DNA of 64,000 bases from JBCCMQ01 sp039026235. GTDB lineage: Bacteria > Pseudomonadota > Alphaproteobacteria > Rhodobacterales > Rhodobacteraceae. Under the pieces are notes generated by a model that saw only the letters and a program-made list of their open reading frames with translations, was not told the origin of the DNA and did no database searches. A program made the translations under genes and the position numbers. Of the stretch, positions 8,958-17,085 are shown piece after piece. Numbering within the stretch: the stretch's first letter is position 1; the number at the start of each line of letters is the position of its first letter. Location of the stretch: positions 1 through 64,000 of the forward strand of contig JBCCMQ010000014.1 in the NCBI GenBank assembly GCA_039026235.1, written 5' to 3'.

Positions 8958-11129
8958 TTGAACAGTGCTGTCCCACTGACACATGATCTGGTCCTGATCG
9001 GCGGTGGGCATACCCATGCGCTGTTTTTGCGGCGGTGGGGGATGGGGCCGGTGGCGGGTGTCCGGGTGACGCTGATCGACCCGAATGTCAGCGCCGCCTA
9101 TTCCGGCATGCTTCCCGGGTTTGTCGCGGGCCACTATACGCGCAGCGATCTTGACATCGATCTGGTCCGACTGGTGGGGTTTGCCGGTGGCCGGCTGATC
9201 CTTGGCTCGGCCGAGCATGTCGATCTGCAGGAACGCACCGTTCGCGTGACTGGGCGTCCGCCCGTGCGCTTTGATACGCTGTCCGTCGACATCGGCATCA
9301 CGTCCGGGATGGACGCATTGCCCGGCTTTGCGGCACATGCCGTGCCCGCCAAGCCGCTTGGCGCCTTCGCGCGGCGCTGGCAAGACTGGCTGGGCTTGGC
9401 CGCGTCCGGCGATCTTGCCCCCGAGGTCGCGGTCATCGGGGGCGGTGTGGCCGGGTGCGAGCTGGCCATGGCAATGGCCTTTGCGTTGAGGACGAACGGT
9501 GTCCAGGGCGCGCGCGTTTGTGTTGTCGAAGCCGGCCAGCTTGCCAGCGGTGTTGGCGCGCGGGCGCGGGCCAAACTGCAAGGCGCAATGGCTGAGCAGG
9601 GCGTGGCCTCGGTCCTGAATGTGCCGGTGGCATCGGTGTCGGATCAGGGCGTCACCCTGGCAGACGGCAACGCCGTTTCGGCAACATTGGTCGTGGGCGC
9701 AGCCGGCGCGCGCCCTTACCCTTGGCTGAAGGACAGCGGTCTTGCCTTGGAAGATGGTTTCATTCGGGTCGACCGGTCACTGCGCGCCGAAAATCACCCA
9801 TCGGTCTTTGCCGTGGGCGACTGCGCGCATCTTGCGTTTGATCCCCGTCCAAAGGCAGGCGTCTTCGCGGTACGGCAAGCCCCTGTGCTTTATCACAACA
9901 TCCGGGCCGATCTGCTGCATGAACAGCGCAGGCACTATGCACCGCAGCGCGACTACCTGAAGCTGATTTCTCTCGGCGCCCAAACCGCCTTGGCGGACAA
10001 ATCGGGCCTGACGCTTGCGGGGCCTGCGCTGTGGCGCCTGAAGGATCGGATTGACCGGCGTTTCATGGATCAGTTTTCCGACCTCTCGCCTATGCGAAAA
10101 CCGGCGGTGCGTCCCAAAGACGCGGTGCCCGCGCAGGACCGCCGGCTGCCCCTTTGCACGGGCTGCGGCGCGAAGGTCGGGCAGGAGGACCTGCAAGCGG
10201 GTACCGCCGGGTTCACGGGCGCGGCCCGCCAGGACGTTCTGCACCTTCCGGGCGATGACGCCGCGGCCCTGCGGATCGGCACATCGCTGCAGGTCATCTC
10301 GGTCGATCATCTGCGGGCTCTGACCGGCGATCCGTTCATGCATGGCAAAATTGCCGCGGTCCACGCACTGGGGGATATCTGGGCCATGGGCGCCGCGCCG
10401 CAGATGGCCCTGGCAAGCCTGGTTCTGCCAGAAATGGAAGCGGCCATGCAGCGGGCGACGCTGCGCGATATTATGGCCGGTGCAGACGAGGTCTTTCAAT
10501 CAGCGGGCGCCGCAATCGGTGGGGGGCACACGACCCTGGGCGCCGAGATGACCGTGGGCTTCACGGTAACCGGCGTTTCCAGCGATGATCCGATTGGCCT
10601 GTCCGGCGCCGAAGCGGGCGATTTGATTTTGCTGACCAAGCCCATCGGCTCTGGCACGATCCTGGCCGGAGAAATGGCTGGGTTGGCGCGTGGTCAGGAC
10701 GTCGCCGATGCGCTGGCGGCAATGGCGCATGATCAGGGAGATGCGGCGCGCATACTGCGCCGCGCGAAGGCAATGACCGATGTGACGGGTTTTGGTCTGG
10801 CGGGCCACATGATGAATATTCTGCGCGCCAGCGGGCGAGGCGCGCGGATTGCCGCCGCCGATATCCCGCTCTTGAACGGGGCCCGCGCGCTCGCTGACAA
10901 AGGTGTGCGGTCATCGCTTTATGCCGCCAACCTCCAGGCAGCACCGGTGCAGGGGCCGGACGGGCCCGTGCGGACGCTGATGCATGATCCACAGACCGCC
11001 GGTGGTCTTTTGGCGGCCCTTCCGGTCAAGGCCGCGCAGGCCGCGCTTCGGGACCTTTTGCAGGCGGGCTACGCGGCGGCGATCATCGGTGAGATCACGC
11101 CCGGCCCGCCGCGAATTGAGCTGGTTTAA
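8958..11129 (+). CDS. selD: Pyridine nucleotide-disulfide oxidoreductase fused to selenide, water dikinase (SelD)
   Basis: SelD makes selenophosphate from selenide and ATP. This 723-residue protein joins an N-terminal FAD/NAD(P)H oxidoreductase of the NDH-2-like type to a C-terminal SelD. The first part has the FAD loop GGGHTH (15-20), a second dinucleotide loop GGGVAGCE (161-168) and a FAD-closing VFAVGDCAHL (about 283-292). The SelD part starts near residue 395 with LCTGCGAK: Cys403 and Lys406 match the catalytic Cys and Lys of E. coli SelD; metal/ATP motifs GDDAAAL and GGGHTTLG follow. The start used is TTG at 8958, because the open frame has no better codon before the FAD loop. The convergent mnmH gene overlaps its 3' end by 35 bases. 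Such fusions are known from other genomes; the oxidoreductase may supply or protect reduced selenium, which is inference. Confidence 0.93.
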   Translation: MNSAVPLTHDLVLIGGGHTHALFLRRWGMGPVAGVRVTLIDPNVSAAYSGMLPGFVAGHYTRSDLDIDLVRLVGFAGGRLILGSAEHVDLQERTVRVTGRPPVRFDTLSVDIGITSGMDALPGFAAHAVPAKPLGAFARRWQDWLGLAASGDLAPEVAVIGGGVAGCELAMAMAFALRTNGVQGARVCVVEAGQLASGVGARARAKLQGAMAEQGVASVLNVPVASVSDQGVTLADGNAVSATLVVGAAGARPYPWLKDSGLALEDGFIRVDRSLRAENHPSVFAVGDCAHLAFDPRPKAGVFAVRQAPVLYHNIRADLLHEQRRHYAPQRDYLKLISLGAQTALADKSGLTLAGPALWRLKDRIDRRFMDQFSDLSPMRKPAVRPKDAVPAQDRRLPLCTGCGAKVGQEDLQAGTAGFTGAARQDVLHLPGDDAAALRIGTSLQVISVDHLRALTGDPFMHGKIAAVHALGDIWAMGAAPQMALASLVLPEMEAAMQRATLRDIMAGADEVFQSAGAAIGGGHTTLGAEMTVGFTVTGVSSDDPIGLSGAEAGDLILLTKPIGSGTILAGEMAGLARGQDVADALAAMAHDQGDAARILRRAKAMTDVTGFGLAGHMMNILRASGRGARIAAADIPLLNGARALADKGVRSSLYAANLQAAPVQGPDGPVRTLMHDPQTAGGLLAALPVKAAQAALRDLLQAGYAAAIIGEITPGPPRIELV

Positions 11130-12177
11130 CACCGGCAAAACAGCTTTCGATTTCGGCCGCCGCACGGTCCAGCGACCCCAGGCTTAGATCCGGCAGATCC
11201 ACCCTCAGGGCAACCGTCGGTTCGTGCTGGATCTGGGACTTTCGGTACCGGGGGTCATAGTGATGTCGCAAGAGATCCGCCACTAGCTCGGGCAGGGCGC
11301 CCTTCTGGGCAAGGTTCTGCCATTGCGCAACCCGCTCTTTCCCGTGGAAGCGTATCAGGGCGCCAAGCGCGGTCCCAAGACGATCCCGGTCGGCCGCAAA
11401 GTCGGCGTAATGCTCTAGGGTGAAGGCCACGCGCGCCTCTAACGGCGCGGATATCTCGATTTGCGGGGCAGCTGCCATGGCATTCCAAAGGGTCGGAGGC
11501 ACTTGCAGATTGCCAATCCGGCTGGCTTCGGCTTCGGCGAGAATCGGCACCGTCGCGTCGAATCCCCGCAAGGCCGCAACGATCCGGCTTTCCAGGCACT
11601 TTTGCGATGGCTGCGCGCGCTCTTTGGCGCCAAAGACCGACCCGCGATGGTTGGCCATGCCTTCCAGGTCAATTGTCTGGCCGCCCCGATGTCCAAGACG
11701 CTGGAGGATCTCTGTCTTGCCTGTTCCCGTCAGCCCGTTCAGCAAGATCATGCGGTAAGGCCAGTCCCGGTCGTAAAGGCGTTCGACGATGGTCCGCCTG
11801 TAGGCTCTGTAGCCACCGGCAAGCGTTTCTGCCCGCCAGCCAATCTGGCCCAGTATCGTCGCGAAGGCGCCAGAGCGCTGCCCGCCACGCCAGCAATAGA
11901 CCAACGGCCGCCAGCCGCCGTCATGGCCGGCCAGGGCCGTTTCGATGTGATGCGCCGCGTTCCGTGCAACCAGGGCCGCGCCGATCTTGCGGGCCCGAAA
12001 TGGGCTGTCCTGCTTGTAGATGGTTCCGACGCGCGCACGCTCTTCATTGCTGAGCACGGGAAGGTTTATCGCCCCCGGAATGTGATCTTCGGCAAACTCG
12101 GCTGGGCTGCGCACGTCGATCAGGGCATCAAAGGGCAGGGGGGTGTCCGGATAGTCCGACGGAAATTCCAGGGGCAT
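11095..12177 (-). CDS. mnmH: tRNA 2-selenouridine synthase
   Basis: Uses selenophosphate from SelD to turn 2-thiouridine into 2-selenouridine at the wobble position of certain tRNAs, through a geranylated intermediate. The 360-residue length fits the family. The N-terminal rhodanese domain has VYCWRGGQRSGAF with the active Cys at residue 95; the C-terminal part has a P-loop GLTGTGKT at 148-155. Its 3' end overlaps the convergent selD fusion. The pair implies that selenium is used here at least for tRNA modification; selA, selB and selC for selenocysteine are not in the window. Confidence 0.95.
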   Translation of the reverse strand: MPLEFPSDYPDTPLPFDALIDVRSPAEFAEDHIPGAINLPVLSNEERARVGTIYKQDSPFRARKIGAALVARNAAHHIETALAGHDGGWRPLVYCWRGGQRSGAFATILGQIGWRAETLAGGYRAYRRTIVERLYDRDWPYRMILLNGLTGTGKTEILQRLGHRGGQTIDLEGMANHRGSVFGAKERAQPSQKCLESRIVAALRGFDATVPILAEAEASRIGNLQVPPTLWNAMAAAPQIEISAPLEARVAFTLEHYADFAADRDRLGTALGALIRFHGKERVAQWQNLAQKGALPELVADLLRHHYDPRYRKSQIQHEPTVALRVDLPDLSLGSLDRAAAEIESCFAGVKPAQFAAGRA

Positions 12178-12216
12178 CCGCGCTTCTACCCCGCCCTGCG
12201 CACGCCGAAAAGGGCC

Positions 12217-12777
12217 CTAGGGAACAAGCCAGGCCCCTTGCCAGCCGCTGGCGCGCAGAAACTCTGCGCGTCTGTGGCCGCCGGGATCAATCAGCAATGT
12301 CTCAATCGCCTCGGCCGTACAGACAAAGCCGGTGAACCGGTTGGCGTCCGGTCCGGGGGAATACCCGTCATAGGTTTGGATGCGCGTACCCGATTGCGGC
12401 GCACGACCATACCCCCTGCGCGGACCTTCGGGGATGGCGCTCCACCGCTCAAAGGCTTCGGTCGGTGACAGATGGGTCACCGTGACCGCGATCCGGATCT
12501 GCAAAGCCTCGTCCCGGTCCCAGATGTGAAAGGCACCGCGCGGATCGCGCTGGGTTTCGGCCACCTTGGACGAGGCCGTATCGGTGTGAAACTCAAGCGT
12601 TCCCGCCACCGGATCGACCGCCCTCAGAACAACGGTACGCATGGTCGGTGACCCATCGGCGCGCGTGGTCCCGAAGACAGGATTGCGCGCCGGCGCTTCG
12701 GGGTTCTGAACAGCACCGGCGAGTGTTGCCCAGACATGGTCCAGCGTTCCGGCAAGCGTATCGAAAGCTTCAGTCAT
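12217..12777 (-). CDS. Pyridoxamine 5'-phosphate oxidase-like FMN-binding protein (Alr4036 type)
   Basis: A 186-residue split-barrel flavin-binding protein. The sequence RNPVFGTTRADGSPTMRTVVLRAVD followed by LEFHTDTASSKVAE is the FMN phosphate-binding arrangement shared with PdxH, and W in FHIWDRDEALQIRI continues the barrel. It lacks the full C-terminal dimer segment of classical PdxH and fits the shorter Alr4036-like group, so true pyridoxine oxidase activity should not be assumed. Its start overlaps the stop of the upstream attH-like gene by eight bases, so it is the last gene of that four-gene run. Confidence 0.8.
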   Translation of the reverse strand: MTEAFDTLAGTLDHVWATLAGAVQNPEAPARNPVFGTTRADGSPTMRTVVLRAVDPVAGTLEFHTDTASSKVAETQRDPRGAFHIWDRDEALQIRIAVTVTHLSPTEAFERWSAIPEGPRRGYGRAPQSGTRIQTYDGYSPGPDANRFTGFVCTAEAIETLLIDPGGHRRAEFLRASGWQGAWLVP

Positions 12778-13846
12778 AGCCGGTCATTTCCAGATATCCC
12801 TGCCCGTCATGGGTTCCGAGAATGCGCACGGGGCCTTCCCAGTAGGCAAAGGTTGTCCCCATCCAGGCCTGATCGTTCAGGGCCGAAATCGTTACATCGA
12901 TCCCTTTGTCGGGCAGCTCGACCTGCCAGCGCACGGGCACGTCCCTTCCGCCGACCGACGCGTCTTCCAAGGGCGTCATCGTCAAATGACCGTCCCCAAA
13001 GCTGGTTGTTTCCCCATCGGGCCCGATCCATGTGGCCGACGTGAAATGCGCTCCGTCGTCGGACCGCAACCGAAAGCCCATCAGCCTTTCCCCACCGGAC
13101 AGATGAAGTGAAACCCAGTCCCAGCCGGACTGGTCCGAGGCCAGGGGCTGCGACGACCATTCCCGGTCAAGCCAGGCGCTGCCGGTCACGGGAACCTGCC
13201 TGCCATCCACGGAGATCGTGCCGCTCAGGCCGTAGAAGGGTTGCGAGAAATAATAGCTGGCCTGCCCGTTGGCGGATTTGACCGAATAGCCTTTGTCACC
13301 GTGGAAGATCAGCGGCCCACCTGCCGAAAGCGTGACGTCATAGGCAAAAACATCGGATGCCGCGCGCAGGGACAGGTCGGATATGCCGCTTTCCGGGTTG
13401 CCCGATCGGTCGATCAGCTCCCAGTCGTCAATCCAGGCGTGGAAAGGGGCTGCCTGAACGCCCGCCTGGCCGACACCCCCGCGGGCCAGCTTTTCGGCAA
13501 AGTGGTGCTCGGTCGGCGTCGTCAGTGCCGCGTGGGCCATCCAAAGCTGGCCGCTGTCCCAACCCGTTTCGGATCCCGTCTCTCCAGGGCGCAGGGCTGA
13601 CCGAAAAAGCGTCCATTGCAGGCCGTAGTCCCGCCCGTCTTCGCCGGTCAGATTGGCCGTGAGGTACCACCATTCGATGCGAAAGCCCGGATGCGCGCCG
13701 TGATCGGCCGGAAAGTCGAACGCATAGCCACGTTCGGGCAGCGCAAAGCCATCGGCGTCCGAACCGAGCCCGGCAAAACCCTGGGCCCAAGCGGCGCCGT
13801 GCCAGAGCACAAGCAAAAGGGCAGCGGTGGCAAGCCTAACGCTCAT
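12770..13846 (-). CDS. AttH/CrtC-like exported lipocalin-domain protein
   Basis: An exported protein of 358 residues. Translation from the ATG at 13846 gives a signal peptide (MSVRLATAALLLVLWHGAAWA|QG); longer in-frame starts would read through the upstream permease and are rejected. The mature protein has the family pattern of tandem beta-barrel halves: AHPGFRIEWWYLTANL near the start, MAHAALTT, and VTGSAWLDREWSSQPL with the conserved D-R-E-W in the middle. This fold is shared by AttH and the carotenoid hydratase CrtC. Because it is coupled to an ABC permease and ATPase, the AttH reading is far better than CrtC. The start overlaps the permease stop by 11 bases. Its role is probably periplasmic, with the transporter; substrate unknown. 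Confidence 0.87.
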   Translation of the reverse strand: MSVRLATAALLLVLWHGAAWAQGFAGLGSDADGFALPERGYAFDFPADHGAHPGFRIEWWYLTANLTGEDGRDYGLQWTLFRSALRPGETGSETGWDSGQLWMAHAALTTPTEHHFAEKLARGGVGQAGVQAAPFHAWIDDWELIDRSGNPESGISDLSLRAASDVFAYDVTLSAGGPLIFHGDKGYSVKSANGQASYYFSQPFYGLSGTISVDGRQVPVTGSAWLDREWSSQPLASDQSGWDWVSLHLSGGERLMGFRLRSDDGAHFTSATWIGPDGETTSFGDGHLTMTPLEDASVGGRDVPVRWQVELPDKGIDVTISALNDQAWMGTTFAYWEGPVRILGTHDGQGYLEMTGYD

Positions 13847-16259
13847 TGGAAAACACCTGCAAAAGACGCAGTGGCGGCGTGCGTGCCAGCCGGATTGCTG
13901 GCCACATGGCGGCGATGGCGGCCGCCACCAGCGCCAGAGCCAAAAGGCGCATCCAGTCGGCGGGAAAATAGGCCATGGGCAGGCGCCAGCCAAAGGCCTC
14001 CACATTGACGACCGTCAAAAGAAGCCACGCCAGGGCCAACCCCACGGGCAGTGCCAGAATGACCGTCAGGGCGGCAAGAACCATGGCCCTGACAAGCTCT
14101 AGCGTGCCCAGACGCCAGCGCGTCGATCCGATCGCCCAGACTGGCGCGAGCTGTGGCAGGCGCAGGCTGGCAAGGGTGAGAAGGCTGGTCAGCATGGCAA
14201 ATCCGGCGACAGTCAGCGTGAGCACGTTCAACGCCCCGGTCACAGTGAAGGTACGTTCGAACACGCCCATGGAAAACGCCTTGATGGTCGCTTGATCGAT
14301 GACCCGGTCGGACGACAGGCCGAACTCTCTTGTCAGCGCCGTGCGCAGCGCCTCTGCATCGTCCGGATCGACGCGCAGGCCAAATCGGGTGCGCGGCAGG
14401 TGGGGGTGACGCGCCTTAAGCGCCGGAATACTGACAATGGCCTGACCGTTCGGATTGCCGTAGTCCGAATAGACGCCAGCGACCGGCAATTGCCATCCCG
14501 GCTCAAGCGTGACGGTGTCTGCCAGGCCAAGCCCGGTGCGCCGAAACAGTTGCTCGTTGATGAAGACCGCACGTCCGGCCAGAACCTGATCCCAAGCGCC
14601 ATCGGTTTTGACCAAAAGCGGCCAATTTTCGCGGTATGTCGCGTGATCGGCAACGCCGTAAATCTCGGCAGGCCTGTCGGCGATGCGCCCGGCGACAAAC
14701 CAGATCGGCAGAATGGCGTCGACCCTTGGCTCCAGCCAGTTGGTCAACCTCTGAGCCTCGCTTTCGGACCCGGCGGTGACATAGATTTCCGATGCCAGAC
14801 GCTGGTCCAGCCATCCGGTAAAGGTCTGTCGGAACGAGGCCACCATGGTGCCGACCCCCACGTTGGCGGCCAGCGCAAGAAGAAGTGCCATCAGCGCGAG
14901 GCTAAGCCCCGGTAATTGCTGGCGGCTGTCGGCCCAGAACCATTGTGCCAGCGGATGCTGGGCCCGGGTCGATGCCAAATTGAGGCAAAGGGCCAGCAAA
15001 GCCGGCAACAACAGCGCGGCTGATAGCAGGACCGCCCCCAGAATGGCGAAACCCGCCACAAGTCCCGAAGATCCCAGATAAACAGCACCGCCCAGGGCGA
15101 GTATCGCGACGGCGCCGACAGACTGCACCGCAATTGATCTGTCTGACGCCCGGGCCCAGGCCCGCTGCTGGGCGACGGAAAGGATGGGCATCAAGGCGAC
15201 GCGAATCACAGATCGGCTGCCGGCGGCAAATACACCCAACAGCGCCATGGACAGGCCGCCCAAAGCCCATTGGGCCCGGAACTCAAGAACACCGTCAACG
15301 CTGGCGCCGTAAAGGCCCCGCAGCGTCGCCGCCACATCCGGCAGCAAGGCGGCGGCCACTATGTATCCAAGAACCAGCCCGAAGCTGGCGGACACCAGCG
15401 CCACCAGCAAAAGCTCCATGGCGACAAGAAGCACAAGGCGGCCCAGCGGCAGCCCCAGCGCCCGAAGCGTCCGGAACATTGCGCGGCGCTGCTCAAAGGC
15501 CAATCCGATTGCCGCGTGTACGACGAAAAGCCCCACGGCAAAGGACAGAAAGCCGAACGCCGTAAGGTTCAGATGGAAGCTGTCCGTCAGGCGGGCGATG
15601 TCGGTGGACTGACCTTGTGTCTCAAGCCGAAGCGCCGGCACCAGATCCGATAGCGGCGCAAGACCCGACCGCTGCCGTTCAAGGACCAGAATGCGGCTCA
15701 GCCGATCCGGCATGCCCAGAAGACGCGCCGCGACGCCGACATCGGTGACCAGCTGGTTGGATGCCAGCCGTTCGGCCACCAGCACCTCTGGCAGGCGCCC
15801 ATCCTGCGCGATCAGTTCAGCGGTTTCAGGGGCCGCCAGCACCTGCCCGGGCGGCACCAGGAAGGCAACCGGATCAAGACCGCCGTCACGGCGCACGCCA
15901 AAGCGGTCTGCCTGGGCCGCCGGCGGCACCGACAAAAGATCGATGCCCTGCAGAGCATAGGTTTCGCCACCGATTGACAGCTCGCCTTCGATCACCGGGC
16001 TGACGGTCCAGCCCGCGCGCCGCAGGGTGGTGAAATCGGCCAGGGCAATCGTGCCGCCGTCAGCGCTGCGCAGGGACGCCGACGCGATCGACTGCAGCGT
16101 ATTGGCGGCGTCAGTGTAGGACGCACGCGCTTCGCCGTTGATCGCCTGCACGCCGGACCAAAGCGCCGTGGCAAGGGCAAGCCCGATGACCAATGTGGCC
16201 AGTTGCAGGGGATGGCGCCGCCAGTGCGACAAAAGCGCGACCAATGCCGTTCCGGTCAT
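13836..16259 (-). CDS. Large FtsX-type ABC permease (AttF/AttG-like)
   Basis: An inner-membrane permease of 807 residues, about twice a single FtsX unit. Starting from the ATG at 16259 (MTGTALVALLSHWRRHPLQL), which overlaps the ATPase stop as ATGA, it has an N-terminal helix (about 18-36), a periplasmic domain, a first three-helix FtsX block (about 240-390) containing FEQRRAMFRTLRALGLPLGRLVLL, further helices, a second periplasmic domain, and a second block near the C-terminus with PVWAIGSTRWRLGTLELVRAM. In Agrobacterium the two halves are thought of as AttF and AttG; here they form one polypeptide. The partners on both sides are the ATPase and the AttH-like protein. Confidence 0.87.
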   Translation of the reverse strand: MTGTALVALLSHWRRHPLQLATLVIGLALATALWSGVQAINGEARASYTDAANTLQSIASASLRSADGGTIALADFTTLRRAGWTVSPVIEGELSIGGETYALQGIDLLSVPPAAQADRFGVRRDGGLDPVAFLVPPGQVLAAPETAELIAQDGRLPEVLVAERLASNQLVTDVGVAARLLGMPDRLSRILVLERQRSGLAPLSDLVPALRLETQGQSTDIARLTDSFHLNLTAFGFLSFAVGLFVVHAAIGLAFEQRRAMFRTLRALGLPLGRLVLLVAMELLLVALVSASFGLVLGYIVAAALLPDVAATLRGLYGASVDGVLEFRAQWALGGLSMALLGVFAAGSRSVIRVALMPILSVAQQRAWARASDRSIAVQSVGAVAILALGGAVYLGSSGLVAGFAILGAVLLSAALLLPALLALCLNLASTRAQHPLAQWFWADSRQQLPGLSLALMALLLALAANVGVGTMVASFRQTFTGWLDQRLASEIYVTAGSESEAQRLTNWLEPRVDAILPIWFVAGRIADRPAEIYGVADHATYRENWPLLVKTDGAWDQVLAGRAVFINEQLFRRTGLGLADTVTLEPGWQLPVAGVYSDYGNPNGQAIVSIPALKARHPHLPRTRFGLRVDPDDAEALRTALTREFGLSSDRVIDQATIKAFSMGVFERTFTVTGALNVLTLTVAGFAMLTSLLTLASLRLPQLAPVWAIGSTRWRLGTLELVRAMVLAALTVILALPVGLALAWLLLTVVNVEAFGWRLPMAYFPADWMRLLALALVAAAIAAMWPAIRLARTPPLRLLQVFSNER

Positions 16260-16921
16260 GCCAGGGTTCCGTCGGACAGGTGCAGGCGGCGACCAAGGCG
16301 TCCCGCAAGACGATCCGAATGGGTCACGAGTATCAGGGCGGCGCCCGTATCGCTGACAAGATCGAGCATCAGATCGAGAACCGCATCGCCCGTATCCCGA
16401 TCCAGGTTTCCCGTGGGTTCGTCGGCAAGAATCAAAGGCGGGCGGCTGGCCAGCGCCCGCCCGACAGCCACCCTTTGCTGTTGTCCGCCCGACAGCGTCT
16501 CGGGGTATTTGGTCAAAAGCGGGACCAGCGCCAGCCGTTCTGACATCGTGTCCACCCATTCCGGATCGTACCGGTTGGCCAGGCGCGCCTGAAAGCTCAG
16601 GTTGGCCGCCACGCTCAAGGACGGGATCAGATTGAACTGCTGGAAAATCAGCCCGATCTTGTCGCGGCGCAGATCCGCACGCTGGCGGTCGTTGGCCCCG
16701 CTGACCTGCTGTTCCCCGATCTGAACGGTTCCCGCATCCGGCGCATCCAGCCCCGCCACTAGGTGGATAAGCGTGCTTTTGCCGCTTCCCGACTCGCCCG
16801 TTAAGGCAACGGTCTCGCCGGCATCCACGTCAAGCGAGATACCGCGCAGAACCGTGGTTTCCCCGTCGGTCCCCGGATAAGTCTTGAAAAGCTGGTCGAT
16901 ACGCAAAAGCACAGTGTTCAT
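16256..16921 (-). CDS. ABC transporter ATP-binding protein (AttE/LolD-like)
   Basis: ATPase for the AttFG-like permease. From the ATG at 16921 it is 221 residues long; AGGCGACGG lies just upstream as ribosome-binding site, and the in-frame GTG at 16936 is less likely. Motifs are Walker A GESGSGKST, Q-loop GLIFQQFNLIPSLSV, signature LSGGQQQRVAVGRAL, Walker B LILADEPTGNLD and H-loop VTHSD, all of the LolD/MacB branch. It is the first gene of a four-gene minus-strand operon: ATPase, permease, AttH-like protein, FMN protein. Confidence 0.9.
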   Translation of the reverse strand: MNTVLLRIDQLFKTYPGTDGETTVLRGISLDVDAGETVALTGESGSGKSTLIHLVAGLDAPDAGTVQIGEQQVSGANDRQRADLRRDKIGLIFQQFNLIPSLSVAANLSFQARLANRYDPEWVDTMSERLALVPLLTKYPETLSGGQQQRVAVGRALASRPPLILADEPTGNLDRDTGDAVLDLMLDLVSDTGAALILVTHSDRLAGRLGRRLHLSDGTLA

Positions 16922-17085
16922 CCGTCGCCTCGACACTCAAGCTAGGTGCCAAATGCGGGCCGGACAGTCGGACGGCTGTGCAAGATTGTCCAGCCGCCAT
17001 GCGTTCCTGTTGCCCATGGTCCGGAAAAGTCTGCTACATAGCACCGGAAGGCGCGGTTTGGGCGCGGGAAAAACGGAGTTTGCGT

